From an uncultured Oscillospiraceae bacterium (GTDB lineage: Bacteria > Bacillota > Clostridia > Oscillospirales > Ruminococcaceae): DNA of 64,000 nt. Each line of letters starts with the position of its first letter. Within the stretch, counting starts at the first letter, position 1. The stretch spans positions 248,001 through 312,000 of the forward strand of contig CAKSEY010000001.1 of assembly GCA_934448295.1 (NCBI GenBank). Direction: 5' to 3'. Below the pieces are notes generated by a model, which had not been told where the DNA came from, ran no database searches, and saw only the letters and a list, made by a program, of their open reading frames with translations. This document shows positions 41,358 through 50,782 of this stretch, piece after piece. Position numbers and translations under genes: made by a program.

Positions 41358-43718
41358 ATGAAGATCGATAATTTCAAGGAAAAGCTCGTTTCCATCTGTG
41401 AAAAGGAGTACCGCGCTCAGCCGAAGGAGCTCACCCCGAATCAGCTCCACTGCGCAGTTTCAAAGCTGGTCATGGAGGAGCTCACCCCCGCATGGGACAA
41501 GAGCCGCGACAAGCACGACCATGCGCGCAAGGCAAGCTACCTGTCCATGGAGTTTCTGGTCGGACGCGCGGTTTACAACAACCTGCTGTGCCTGGGCATT
41601 CTCGGCGACGCCGCAAAGGAGCTGAAAGACCTCGGCGCCGACATCTCCGAATTTGAAGAGGTCGAGGACGCAGCCCTCGGAAACGGCGGCCTTGGCAGAC
41701 TTGCGGCGTGCTTCCTCGACAGTGCGGCTTCCCTCGACCTGCCGCTGGACGGCTACGGTATCCGCTATAAGTACGGTCTGTTCAAGCAGGGCATAAAGGA
41801 CGGCTTCCAGACCGAAACCGCGGACGACTGGCAGAGATACGGCGACCCGTGGAGCATACGCCGCGAGCAGGAGACAGTCGTTGTGCACTACGCTGACGGC
41901 GATGTAAACGCAGTCCCCTATGATTACCCGGTTATCGGCTGCGGCACTGAGAATGTGGGTACCCTCCGTCTGTGGCAGGCAGAGACCGACGACGAATTCG
42001 ACTTCGACCTCTTTAATCAGAGCAAATTCACCGAAGCCGGCGAGAAGAAGCGCGCCGCCGAGGATATCTCCCGCGTGCTCTACCCGAACGACGAGACCGA
42101 GGCAGGAAAGATACTCCGCCTCAAGCAGGAGTATTTCTTCTCTGCGGCCGCAGTGGCTGACCTCATCAGAAAGCATAAGGCTATTTTCGGCACAATGGAG
42201 AACTTCGCCGACTACAACAGCATTCAGATGAACGACACCCACCCGGTAATCGCCCTGCCGGAATTCATCCGCGTTGTGATGAAGTCCGAGGGCTGGAATT
42301 TCGACAAGGCCTTCGGCGTTGCAAGGAAGGTGTTCAATTACACCAACCACACCATCATGCAGGAAGCCCTCGAGAAGTGGGACAGCCGCCTTATCGAGCG
42401 GGTAGTACCCGATGTTTACAGCGTTATGATAATGCTCAACGAGGCGTTTGAATCCGAAATGCACCGCCTTAACGTTCCGCAGGAGAAGCGCGCCGTTATG
42501 CGCCTTATCAGGAACGGCACCGTTCACATGGCAAACATCGCGGTGTTCGGCTCCTCCTATGTAAACGGCGTTGCCGCTATCCACACCGAGCTGCTGAAAT
42601 CCACCGTGCTTAAGGACTGGTACGAGCTGTACCCCGAGCGCTTCCAGAACAAGACCAACGGTATCACACAGCGCCGCTGGCTGGCTCTCTGCAACCAGGA
42701 ACTTTCCGCGCTTATCACCGAGCTTCTCGGCTCCGACAGCTGGGTGACAGACCTTGACAAGCTCAGCGGGCTGAAGAAGTACGCTGACGACGAGAGCGTG
42801 CTCCGCCGCTTCATCGACATCAAGCACACCAAGAAGCGGCAGCTTGCCGACTACATCAAGAAGTGCGAGGGCATAAGGATAGACCCCAAGTCCATCTACG
42901 ATATCCAGATAAAGCGCCTGCACGAATACAAGCGCCAGCTCCTCAACGCGTTCTCGATACTCTACCTCTACTATGAGATAAAGGACGGAAACATCAAGGA
43001 TTTCACGCCCACAACATTCATTTTCGGCGCGAAGTCCGCTCCGGGCTATTACCGCGCAAAGGGGATCATCAAGTATATCAACGAGGTTGCAAAGCTCGTA
43101 AACTCCGATCCCGCCACAAAGGGACTGCTGGACGTTGTATTCGTAAGCAACTACCGCGTGTCCTATGCGGAGAAGCTGGTTGCTGCCGCTGATATCTCAG
43201 AGCAGATCTCCACAGCGGGCACCGAGGCCTCCGGCACCGGCAACATGAAGCTCATGCTCAACGGCGCTGTAACCCTCGGAACCCTCGACGGCGCAAACGT
43301 TGAGATAGCCGAGGAAGCCGGCGCAGAGAACGAGTACATCTTCGGCGCGACCGTCGAGGAGCTCGAAAAGATCATGCCGAACTATGTTCCCCGGGACATC
43401 ACCGAGAGCGACCCGAAGATAAAGCGCGTCGTATCCTCCCTTATTGACGGTACCGTTTCCGACGGCGGCACAGGCGCGTTCAGGGAGCTGTATTTCGCGC
43501 TGATGGAGGGCGCAAGCTGGCACGTTCCGGATCACTACTATCTGCTCGGCGACCTCGACAGCTACGTTAAGGCAAAGCTTGCGGCAAACCGCGACTATAA
43601 GGACGAAATGGCGTTCGCAAAGAAGTGCTGGCTGAATATATGCAGCGCGGGCAAGTTCAGCTCAGACCGCACTATTGCAGAATATGCCAAGGATATCTGG
43701 CACATCGGCAAGGTATAA
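41358..43718 (+). CDS. glgP: Glycogen/maltodextrin phosphorylase
   Basis: GT35 phosphorylase of 786 residues that removes glucose-1-phosphate from the non-reducing ends of alpha-1,4-glucans, using pyridoxal phosphate. The PLP-lysine motif EASGTGNMKLMLNGA is near residue 617-631. Other family strings: ALGNGGLGRLAACFLDS, YGIRYKYGLFKQ, QMNDTHPVIALPEF and KTNGITQRRWL. Length and order match bacterial GlgP/MalP. It follows malQ by 30 bp with ribosome site GAAAGGAG and forms an operon with it. Confidence 0.95.
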   Translation: MKIDNFKEKLVSICEKEYRAQPKELTPNQLHCAVSKLVMEELTPAWDKSRDKHDHARKASYLSMEFLVGRAVYNNLLCLGILGDAAKELKDLGADISEFEEVEDAALGNGGLGRLAACFLDSAASLDLPLDGYGIRYKYGLFKQGIKDGFQTETADDWQRYGDPWSIRREQETVVVHYADGDVNAVPYDYPVIGCGTENVGTLRLWQAETDDEFDFDLFNQSKFTEAGEKKRAAEDISRVLYPNDETEAGKILRLKQEYFFSAAAVADLIRKHKAIFGTMENFADYNSIQMNDTHPVIALPEFIRVVMKSEGWNFDKAFGVARKVFNYTNHTIMQEALEKWDSRLIERVVPDVYSVMIMLNEAFESEMHRLNVPQEKRAVMRLIRNGTVHMANIAVFGSSYVNGVAAIHTELLKSTVLKDWYELYPERFQNKTNGITQRRWLALCNQELSALITELLGSDSWVTDLDKLSGLKKYADDESVLRRFIDIKHTKKRQLADYIKKCEGIRIDPKSIYDIQIKRLHEYKRQLLNAFSILYLYYEIKDGNIKDFTPTTFIFGAKSAPGYYRAKGIIKYINEVAKLVNSDPATKGLLDVVFVSNYRVSYAEKLVAAADISEQISTAGTEASGTGNMKLMLNGAVTLGTLDGANVEIAEEAGAENEYIFGATVEELEKIMPNYVPRDITESDPKIKRVVSSLIDGTVSDGGTGAFRELYFALMEGASWHVPDHYYLLGDLDSYVKAKLAANRDYKDEMAFAKKCWLNICSAGKFSSDRTIAEYAKDIWHIGKV

Positions 43719-43946
43719 TACTTTCAAACCGGATCTCGTAATTCGGGATTGATATCTCTCCGCAAGGTTTATGGATCTGGGGCGGCGTACGCCCCTTTTC
43801 CTTGCGGTAATGCACTGTATGCCGGGTGTAACGGAGTTTCACCGGAAACGTTGCCATTATTCACAAAAGCATTATACCTCGTTTTGTTTATCGTGCCGAA
43901 TTTACAATAGTTTTTGATATTTTTAAAAAAACTTGTGCATTTTCGC
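43719..43946. other. Intergenic region between glgP and the malE promoter
   Basis: No gene is seen. It contains CCGGAAACGTT (43842-43852), which matches 11 of 16 bases of the operator at 38695. An imperfect A/T-rich stretch follows. No strong terminator after glgP was recognised. Confidence 0.4.
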
Positions 43947-43974
43947 TTGACAAAACGAATATTTCTGTTATAAT
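43947..43974 (+). promoter_or_regulatory. Promoter of the maltodextrin-binding protein gene
   Basis: TTGACA (43947-43952), 16 bp, TATAAT (43969-43974); leader about 160 nt containing four TTTCGAA sites. Confidence 0.85.
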
Positions 43975-43983
43975 TAAATCAGA

Positions 43984-44099
43984 ATTTCGAATCAAACAAA
44001 GAAATTTCGAAACAAGCCCAACAGCTCGCAGAAAGTTCAGACAGCCTGCGGGTCAAATTTAAAAAGCTATTGTTTCGAAACGCTTTGAAAGTTTCGAAA
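43984..44099. promoter_or_regulatory. Cluster of four TTTCGAA operator-like sites
   Basis: ATTTCGAAT (43984-43992), TTTCGAAA (44005-44012), GTTTCGAAAC (44072-44081, perfect palindrome) and TTTCGAAA (44092-44099). They form two pairs with about 20 bp between centres in each pair, and the pairs are about 87 bp apart. LacI-family operators are palindromes with a central CG, so the second LacI regulator (48083) is the likely binder. Confidence 0.7.
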
Positions 44100-44142
44100 T
44101 AGAAAAATTAAATTGAACATCATATTCAGGAGGAAATGAATT

Positions 44143-45444
44143 ATGAAAATCAGAAAGCTCATGACCGCCCTTGCTTCCATCGCAATGGCAGGCGTAATGT
44201 TCACCGGCTGCGCAAGCACCAACGGCGGCTCTTCCGCAGGCAGCTCCGCTGCTGACGGCGGAAGCAGCGCGGCAGACAACGGCGCAGGCGCAGGCTCCGG
44301 CGAAGAAGTGAACCTCACCGTATGGGGTTCGCAGGAGGATCAGGAGATCTTAAAGCAGATGTGCGATGATTTTGCCGCTGCAAACACCGACAAGAAGTAC
44401 ACCTTTACCTACGGCGTAGTCAGCGAGGCTGACGCACAGAAGGAAGTGCTGAAGGATATCTCCGCGGCAGCGGACGTATTCGCGTTCGCTTCCGACCAGA
44501 CCGCTACGCTGGTTGACGGCGGCGCGCTTTACAGAGTGACCAAGAACAAGGATCAGATCATTGACGCAAACACCGAGGCTTCCATTTCCGCTGCTTCCAT
44601 CGACGGCGAGCTTTACGGCTATCCCTATGTTTCCGATACTTACTTCATGTACTACGACAAGTCCAAGCTCAGCGAGGACGACGTAAAGTCCATCGAGGGC
44701 ATCATGAGCAAGGATATCGAGGGAGTTACCACAAACTTCGCATTCGATACCGATAACGGCTGGTATCAGACAGCGTTCTTCTTCGGCGCGGGCTGCAAGC
44801 TGTTCGGCGACGACGGCACAGATCCCACACAGTGCGATTTCAACAACGAGCGCGGCTACATGGTCGGCGAATACCTCATCGACCTCGTTGCAAACTCCAA
44901 GTACGGCGCTAACTTTGACGATTCCCTGGTAAAGGCCGGTTTTGCGGACGGAACTCTCGCAGCGGCTGTTTCCGGCACATGGAATGCGGCAGAGATCCAG
45001 GCTTCCCTCGGCGATAACTTTGCAACTACAAAGCTCCCTGAGTTCACGCTTTCCAACGGCGAGACAGTTCAGATGGGCAGCATGGCAAACTTCAAGATCA
45101 TGGGCGTAAACTCCGAGACCAAGAACCCGCTTGACGCTATGGCTCTCGCTGAGTGGCTCACCAACAAGGACAACCAGAAGCTGAGATTTGAGAAGCGCTC
45201 TTTCGCTCCCACCAACAAGGAGCTGGCAAACGATTCCGAGACAATGAACTCCAACCTTGCAGTAGGCGCACTTGCACAGCAGGCACAGTACGCGACAGTT
45301 CAGACATCTATCCCCCAGTGCCAGAACTTCTGGACTCCGGCGGAGGCGTTCGGTCAGGAGATCATCGCAGGCACCTGCACCAAGGATAACCTCCAGGAAA
45401 AGCTTGACGCTTACGTTGAATCCGTTCTCGCAACCCTCGGTTAA
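44143..45444 (+). CDS. Maltodextrin-type ABC solute-binding lipoprotein
   Basis: A 433-residue family 1 solute-binding protein of the MalE type. Signal peptide with lipobox MFTGC (Cys23), Ser/Gly/Ala-rich linker to about residue 52, then the binding core (NLTVWGSQEDQEILKQMCDDFAAANTDKKYTFTYG; later TWNAAEIQASLGDNFATTKLPEF and FAPTNKELAND). It probably delivers starch oligosaccharides to the MalFG permease encoded next. Strong GGAGG site. Operators precede it, and a stem-loop and a separate promoter follow. Confidence 0.92.
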   Translation: MKIRKLMTALASIAMAGVMFTGCASTNGGSSAGSSAADGGSSAADNGAGAGSGEEVNLTVWGSQEDQEILKQMCDDFAAANTDKKYTFTYGVVSEADAQKEVLKDISAAADVFAFASDQTATLVDGGALYRVTKNKDQIIDANTEASISAASIDGELYGYPYVSDTYFMYYDKSKLSEDDVKSIEGIMSKDIEGVTTNFAFDTDNGWYQTAFFFGAGCKLFGDDGTDPTQCDFNNERGYMVGEYLIDLVANSKYGANFDDSLVKAGFADGTLAAAVSGTWNAAEIQASLGDNFATTKLPEFTLSNGETVQMGSMANFKIMGVNSETKNPLDAMALAEWLTNKDNQKLRFEKRSFAPTNKELANDSETMNSNLAVGALAQQAQYATVQTSIPQCQNFWTPAEAFGQEIIAGTCTKDNLQEKLDAYVESVLATLG

Positions 45445-45510
45445 TTTCCGGTACTCTTCTGAAATCCACCATTTACTATAAAAAGTAGGTTTCTCCCAAC
45501 CGATTTCATT

Positions 45511-45538
45511 ATGCGGGCGGAAAGCAGACCGCCCGCAT
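45511..45538 (+). promoter_or_regulatory. Stem-loop after the binding-protein gene
   Basis: A 10-bp GC stem (45511-45520 with 45529-45538) and 8-nt loop with no U-tract. Such hairpins after binding-protein genes commonly stabilise the upstream message and lower read-through. Confidence 0.55.
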
Positions 45539-45555
45539 CAATGAGATCAGCTTTA

Positions 45556-45641
45556 TGCAGTTTCAATGCTTCTTGACAGAGGCAGGCTGTAAGTGCTATA
45601 ATAGTAAGGCATTTATCTCCGCAAGACGCACTGAAACTGCA
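45556..45641 (+). promoter_or_regulatory. Promoter of malFG flanked by a perfect 10-bp inverted repeat
   Basis: TTGACA (45573-45578), 18 bp, TATAAT (45597-45602). TGCAGTTTCA (45556-45565) upstream and TGAAACTGCA (45632-45641) downstream are exact inverted copies, bracketing the promoter. Confidence 0.7.
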
Positions 45642-45679
45642 CAAAGCGTTTATTGATCAGACCTAAGGAGGTAACTGCA

Positions 45680-47176
45680 ATGACAAGTCTTGATTATTAT
45701 GTTCTCCCTTGGTACAAAAAAATACTTGTTAAGATAGCAGGATTTTTCGTTGCCATAGGAAAGGGAATCGCGGATTTCATCATCGGAATCCCCGGTGCGC
45801 TGGTGCGGTTCTTCAAGAAAACAGGAAGCGGCTTCGCATGGCTGGGGCGCACGTTCGCCCACGGGTCGCCGCTGACCAAGCTTTCGTACATCGTTATGGG
45901 CGCGGGAAGCCTTTTCCGCGGACAGATCGTCAAGGGTCTGACATATCTCGCGGCTGAGGTCGCGTTCATCGGATTCATGGTATACTCAGGCGCTTCGAAC
46001 CTCGCGGGGCTCCGCACGCTGGGCACGGTACAGCGCGGCTGGTACTTCGACGAGGAGCTCGGCATTGACGTGATGCGCGACACCGGCGACAACTCCATGC
46101 TGATACTGCTCTACGGAATCGCAACGCTGTTCGTTGTGGTGGTGTTCCTGTTCCTGTGGGTGCAGAACATCAAGTCTGCCCAGACGGCAGAGCAGCTCAA
46201 GAAAGCCGGAAAGAAGCTGCCGGGCTTCATAGACGATATAAAGGAGCTGCTTGACGGACAGTTCCACAAGACGCTTCTGTTTATCCCAGTATCCGGCGTT
46301 GTCGTGTTCACGATAGTTCCGCTGGTATACATGATATCCCTCGCATTCACAAACTACGACAAGAACCATCAGGTTCCCGCAAACCTGTTCACATGGATAG
46401 GCTTTGATAACTTCAGGGTGATCATGGGCAGCGATTCCACGATAGGCCACACGTTCTGGCCGGTTCTCACCTGGACGCTGGTTTGGGCAGTGCTCGCAAC
46501 CTTCCTGAACTACTTCCTCGGAATTATCCTCGCAATGCTCATCAACAAGAAGGGCGTAAGATTCAAGAGCTTTTACAGAACGCTCTTCGTGCTTGCGATA
46601 GCTGTTCCGCAGTTTGTTTCCCTGCTGGTAATGAAGAACGTATTCGCCGAGGCAGGTCCCGTCAACGTGCTTCTTCAGGAGCTCGGCTGGATAACCACCC
46701 CGCTGCCGTTCTTCACCGACCCCATGTGGGCGCGGGTGACGGTGATCATGGTTGACATCTGGATAGGCATACCCTACACCATGCTGATAGTTTCCGGCAT
46801 ACTGATGAACATTCCGGAGGATCTCTACGAGGCTGCAAGGATCGACGGCGCTTCCCCGTTCGTGATGTTCACCAAGATAACGATGCCCTATGTGCTGTTC
46901 GTAACTACCCCGTACCTCATCACACAGCTTGTCGGCAACATCAACAACTTCAACGTCATCTACTTCCTCACCGGCGGTACTCCGGCAACGCTGGAATACT
47001 ATCAGGCAGGAAAGACCGACCTTCTTGTAACGTGGCTGTATAAGCTCACCGTAAACTCGCGTGATTACAGCTATGCCGCGACCATAGGAATTCTGGTATT
47101 CATAATCTGCTCGCTGCTCTCGCTGATAACATTCCGCAGATCGGCGTCCTACAAGAATGAGGAGGCGTTCCAGTAA
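45680..47176 (+). CDS. malF: Maltodextrin ABC transporter permease MalF-type
   Basis: A 498-residue integral membrane permease of the MalF family. A long N-terminal region (about residues 1-190) with extra membrane segments precedes the transporter core. The EAA loop that docks the ATPase is EAARIDGASPFVMFTKITMPYV (in the last third). The ATG at 45680 follows TAAGGAGGTAACTGC. Its stop overlaps the start of malG by 1 bp. With MalG and the preceding binding protein it should import maltooligosaccharides. Function is secure at the level of family; exact sugar is inferred from neighbouring amylase and pullulanase. Confidence 0.9.
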   Translation: MTSLDYYVLPWYKKILVKIAGFFVAIGKGIADFIIGIPGALVRFFKKTGSGFAWLGRTFAHGSPLTKLSYIVMGAGSLFRGQIVKGLTYLAAEVAFIGFMVYSGASNLAGLRTLGTVQRGWYFDEELGIDVMRDTGDNSMLILLYGIATLFVVVVFLFLWVQNIKSAQTAEQLKKAGKKLPGFIDDIKELLDGQFHKTLLFIPVSGVVVFTIVPLVYMISLAFTNYDKNHQVPANLFTWIGFDNFRVIMGSDSTIGHTFWPVLTWTLVWAVLATFLNYFLGIILAMLINKKGVRFKSFYRTLFVLAIAVPQFVSLLVMKNVFAEAGPVNVLLQELGWITTPLPFFTDPMWARVTVIMVDIWIGIPYTMLIVSGILMNIPEDLYEAARIDGASPFVMFTKITMPYVLFVTTPYLITQLVGNINNFNVIYFLTGGTPATLEYYQAGKTDLLVTWLYKLTVNSRDYSYAATIGILVFIICSLLSLITFRRSASYKNEEAFQ

Positions 47177-48051
47177 TGAAAGAAAACAGGACAGTTTCCC
47201 AGAACTACTACCGCAGACAGCGGACGATAAATATAGTTATCGAAATAGTGCTCCTCGTGCTCGGGCTTATGTGGATACTTCCGCTGATGTGGATAATCCT
47301 GACGTCCTTCCGCGCGGAGCCGGGCTCCTACACCAGCTATTTCTGGCCGAAGGGATTCACGCTGGATAACTACACAAGGCTGATTTTCGAGGATCAGCAG
47401 TTCAAGTTCTCACAGTGGTTCTTCAACACGCTGATAGTGGCGATAGTTTCCTGCATAGGCTCCACGTTTATCGTGCTTGCGGTATCCTACGCGCTGAGCC
47501 GCCTCAGATTCAAGATGAGAAAGCCGATGATGAACGTTGCGCTTATCCTCGGAATGTTCCCCGGATTCATGTCAATGGTGGCTATCTACTACATTCTCAA
47601 GGGTCTGGGACTTACAGAGAACCCGCTGGTATGCCTGACGCTCGTGTATATATGCGGCTCGGGACTTACCTACTACATCGCCAAGGGCTTCTTCGACACG
47701 ATACCGAAATCCCTGGACGAATCAGCCTACCTGGACGGCGCGACAAAGGCGCAGGTGTTCTTCAAGATAACCGTGCCGCTGTCAAAGCCGATAATCGTGT
47801 ACACTGTGCTGACAACGTTCATGGCTCCGTGGGTGGATTACATCTTCCCCAGCATGATATGCGGCGCGAATTACGACCAGTACACGGTTGCCCTCGGTAT
47901 GTTCAAGATGCTTGAAAGAGAGTTCATCGGAACCTACTATACCCAGTTCGCCGCGGCGGCAGTGCTGGTATCTATCCCGATAGGCGCGCTGTTCATCGTG
48001 ATGCAGAAGTACTATGTCGGCGGAGTTACCGGCGGCGCAGTAAAGGGCTGA
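47176..48051 (+). CDS. malG: Maltodextrin ABC transporter permease MalG-type
   Basis: A 291-residue permease with six membrane helices and the EAA loop DESAYLDGATKAQVFFKITVPLSKP. It pairs with MalF. Start ATG overlaps the malF stop (TAATG). The following LacI gene is 31 bp downstream. No ATPase gene follows, unlike enteric mal loci. Confidence 0.92.
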   Translation: MKENRTVSQNYYRRQRTINIVIEIVLLVLGLMWILPLMWIILTSFRAEPGSYTSYFWPKGFTLDNYTRLIFEDQQFKFSQWFFNTLIVAIVSCIGSTFIVLAVSYALSRLRFKMRKPMMNVALILGMFPGFMSMVAIYYILKGLGLTENPLVCLTLVYICGSGLTYYIAKGFFDTIPKSLDESAYLDGATKAQVFFKITVPLSKPIIVYTVLTTFMAPWVDYIFPSMICGANYDQYTVALGMFKMLEREFIGTYYTQFAAAAVLVSIPIGALFIVMQKYYVGGVTGGAVKG

Positions 48052-48082
48052 CGAATCAATATCAATTAAGGAGCGTGACCGC

Positions 48083-49114
48083 ATGGCAATCAAGAGCGTT
48101 ACCATACAGGATATAGCCGACAGGCTCGGCATGGCGAAGAGCACCGTTTCCAAGGCGCTTTCCGGCGCAACGGATATCAGCGAAAAGACCCGCGAAAGGG
48201 TGCTCGGCTGTGCCAGCGAGATGGGCTATCAGGTAAAGACCAACCGTGCGGCATACTCCCGGACGATAGTGGTGTTCATCTACGGGAGCATACACTTCGA
48301 CAAGGTTGACCAGTTCGGATATGAGATAATTCTCGGGATACAGGCGGCAGCCGCAGAACAGGGCATAGGCGTCCGGGTATCGACCATAAACGATGAGGAG
48401 CTGAAAAACGGGCTCTATTACAATGCGCTCACCGGCGGAGAATATGAGGGCTGTGTGTTCCTCGGATTCAAGCCGCACCCGGTGTTCATCGAGAATATCC
48501 GCAGCATGGATATTCCGATGGTGGTGCTGGATAACTACATTGACTACCCGATGGTTGCAAGGGTGGGCTACGACAACACCGGAGGGATACGCCAGATGGT
48601 GCGCTATCTCTGGTCAAAGGGGCACGATAAAATAGGCTTCCTCGGCGGCGAGGCGGACTCCATCGTCACGATAGAGCGCCGGGAGGCGTACTCCGCGGCT
48701 CTGCGGGAGCTGGGACTCACCGAGGACTCCGCCGCAGTAAAATGCGGCCACTTCTCCGGCAAGGGGACGAAAAAGCTCGTCCATGAGATAGCCGGGGCGG
48801 GAGTAACAGCGATAGTCTGCATCAGCGACCTTCTCGCCTGCACGGCGGTGCGGGAGCTGTTAAAAATGGGGCTGAGCGTCCCCGGGGACATCAGCGTGAC
48901 AGGCTACGACAACCTGCCGCCCTCCGAGTACTCGCAGCCGCGAATAACCACCATGTACCAGAACCGCATACATATCGGCAAGACCGCATTCTTCATGATA
49001 CAGCAGATGAAAAGCGGCATAGAGATAGCCTCAGTGAAGCTCCGCCCGGAGCTGATCGAGCGCGAATCCGTCCGCACCATAGTAACACGGGAACTCCCGA
49101 AAGAGGACAAATGA
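48083..49114 (+). CDS. LacI-family transcriptional regulator 2 (maltodextrin locus)
   Basis: A 343-residue LacI-type regulator: helix-turn-helix TIQDIADRLGMAKSTVSKALSGATDIS (about residues 6-32), hinge, and PBP1 ligand core (VVFIYGSIHFDKVDQFGYEIILGIQ, IVCISDLLACTAVRELLKMG, ISVTGYDNLPPSEYSQPRITT). AKSTVSKAL in place of the commoner STVSRAL fits the branch of MalR-like regulators in Firmicutes. It overlaps the downstream amylase gene by 4 bp, so it is co-translated with it. It is the likely reader of the TTTCGAA sites at 43984-44099. Confidence 0.92.
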   Translation: MAIKSVTIQDIADRLGMAKSTVSKALSGATDISEKTRERVLGCASEMGYQVKTNRAAYSRTIVVFIYGSIHFDKVDQFGYEIILGIQAAAAEQGIGVRVSTINDEELKNGLYYNALTGGEYEGCVFLGFKPHPVFIENIRSMDIPMVVLDNYIDYPMVARVGYDNTGGIRQMVRYLWSKGHDKIGFLGGEADSIVTIERREAYSAALRELGLTEDSAAVKCGHFSGKGTKKLVHEIAGAGVTAIVCISDLLACTAVRELLKMGLSVPGDISVTGYDNLPPSEYSQPRITTMYQNRIHIGKTAFFMIQQMKSGIEIASVKLRPELIERESVRTIVTRELPKEDK

Positions 49115-50766
49115 AACAAGATAGAATAAGACTTTCAGCCGCAGCCGTGGTTTCGGCGGCGGCCGTTTTTTTGTCCGGGTGCTCGGCGCCCGGCGCACAG
49201 GATGATATGAACGTTACCACAGAAGAAAAGCTCCCGGAGTATAAATACCAGCAGGAGCTGAACATCATTGACGACAATTACCGCAATTATTATCAGGTAT
49301 TCGTGTATTCCTTCTGCGACAGCAACGGCGACGGAATAGGCGACCTCAACGGCGTGACTTCCAGGCTGGATTATATCCAGGAGATGGGCTTCAACGGGAT
49401 ATGGCTCTCGCCGATAATGCCGTCAGGGTCCTACCACAAGTACAGCGTGAAGGATTACCTCGCGGTAGACCCGCAGTACGGCACGATGGAGGACTTTGAA
49501 AACCTCGCCGCCGAGTGCGAAAAGCGCGGCATAAAGCTGCTCATCGACCTTGTGATGAACCACTCCTCAAAGGAGCACGAATGGTTCCTGCACGCCGCAC
49601 AGAGCCTGCGCGCAAAGCCGTGCGGCGCGGCGGAGGACGAACCCTGCCTTAGCGGCGATATCTGCCCGGTTCACGACCCGTACGTTGATTACTATTATTT
49701 CTATGACGAGAAGCCGACCGGCTCGAACAACTACTACCAGACCGGAAGCCACTGGTACGAGGCGGTGTTCTCCGAGAATATGCCGGAGCTCCAGCTTGAT
49801 AACCCCGCCGTCCGCGCGGAATTCGAAAATATAGCAAAGTTCTGGCTGGAAAAGGGCGCGGGTGGCTTCCGGCTGGACGCGGTAAAGGAGTATTTCAGCG
49901 GAAATCCCGACAAGAACATCGAGGTGCTGGAATGGTTCGTGGATTACTGCAAGAGCCTTGACCCGGAATGCTATATCGTAGGCGAGGTCTGGGAGAGCTT
50001 CACCTCCTACACCAAGTACTATAAATCCGGGATAGACAGCGTTTTCGGCTTTACCATGGCGGAGGAGGACGGAAAGATCGCAAAGACCATAAATATGTCC
50101 GGCTCCACAAATTCCGTGAAATCCTTCGCGCAGGCAATGGTCACGGTGGAGCAAAAGCTCGCGGAGTACAGCGATACCGCCATTGACGCGCCGTTCATCG
50201 GGAACCACGACACCAACCGCGCCGCTGGAATATTCAGCTACGATCAGAATAAGATAAAGGCGGCGGCAGGACTTCTGCTAACCATGTCCGGCTCCCCGTT
50301 CGTGTATTACGGCGACGAAATCGGGCTTACCGGAAGCGGCAGGGACGAAAACAAGCGCGCCCCGATGATATGGGACGCGGAGGGCTGCGGGCAGACCTAT
50401 GGCCCGCCGGATATGGAGCGGCAGGAGAACCGTTTTGCGGACGTGCAGACCCAGCTCTCCGACCCGGATTCCATACTGAACTACTATAAGCGCGCACTGC
50501 GCATACGCAATGAAAATCCCTGCATAGCCAGGGGAAAAACCGAGGTGCTGAACATACAGGGTCAGGATATCGCGGCTGTCCGCAGGGAATGGAACGGCTC
50601 CGGGGTTATCATCGTGTACAACTACTCCGATGAGGAAAAGACCATTGAGGATTTCGCAGGCAGGGAGCTTCGCGGGTATCTCACCGTTTCCGCCTCGCAG
50701 GAGGTGACTTCTGACGGCGGGCTGAAAATGCCGCCGTTCAGCATAGCGATACTGTCCGACAACTGA
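49111..50766 (+). CDS. Extracellular alpha-amylase-family (GH13) lipoprotein
   Basis: A 551-residue GH13 enzyme. Signal peptide with lipobox FLSGC (Cys24) places it on the outer membrane face. Catalytic residues read from the coding frame are nucleophile D256 (GFRLDAVKEY), acid/base E292 (IVGEVWES) and D367 (IGNHDTNR). A calcium-binding loop DSNGDGIGDLNG is near residue 70. Like GH13 oligosaccharide and amylase enzymes it should hydrolyse alpha-1,4-linkages of starch. No starch-binding module is present. Overlaps the LacI gene by 4 bp and is 16 bp from the pullulanase gene. Confidence 0.92.
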   Translation: MKQDRIRLSAAAVVSAAAVFLSGCSAPGAQDDMNVTTEEKLPEYKYQQELNIIDDNYRNYYQVFVYSFCDSNGDGIGDLNGVTSRLDYIQEMGFNGIWLSPIMPSGSYHKYSVKDYLAVDPQYGTMEDFENLAAECEKRGIKLLIDLVMNHSSKEHEWFLHAAQSLRAKPCGAAEDEPCLSGDICPVHDPYVDYYYFYDEKPTGSNNYYQTGSHWYEAVFSENMPELQLDNPAVRAEFENIAKFWLEKGAGGFRLDAVKEYFSGNPDKNIEVLEWFVDYCKSLDPECYIVGEVWESFTSYTKYYKSGIDSVFGFTMAEEDGKIAKTINMSGSTNSVKSFAQAMVTVEQKLAEYSDTAIDAPFIGNHDTNRAAGIFSYDQNKIKAAAGLLLTMSGSPFVYYGDEIGLTGSGRDENKRAPMIWDAEGCGQTYGPPDMERQENRFADVQTQLSDPDSILNYYKRALRIRNENPCIARGKTEVLNIQGQDIAAVRREWNGSGVIIVYNYSDEEKTIEDFAGRELRGYLTVSASQEVTSDGGLKMPPFSIAILSDN

Positions 50767-50782
50767 TTTACGGAGGTAATTT

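Noticed and set aside
41460..42923. A 487-codon open frame antisense to glycogen phosphorylase
   Set aside because: Shadow of a clear enzyme gene; no start signals or recognisable domain.
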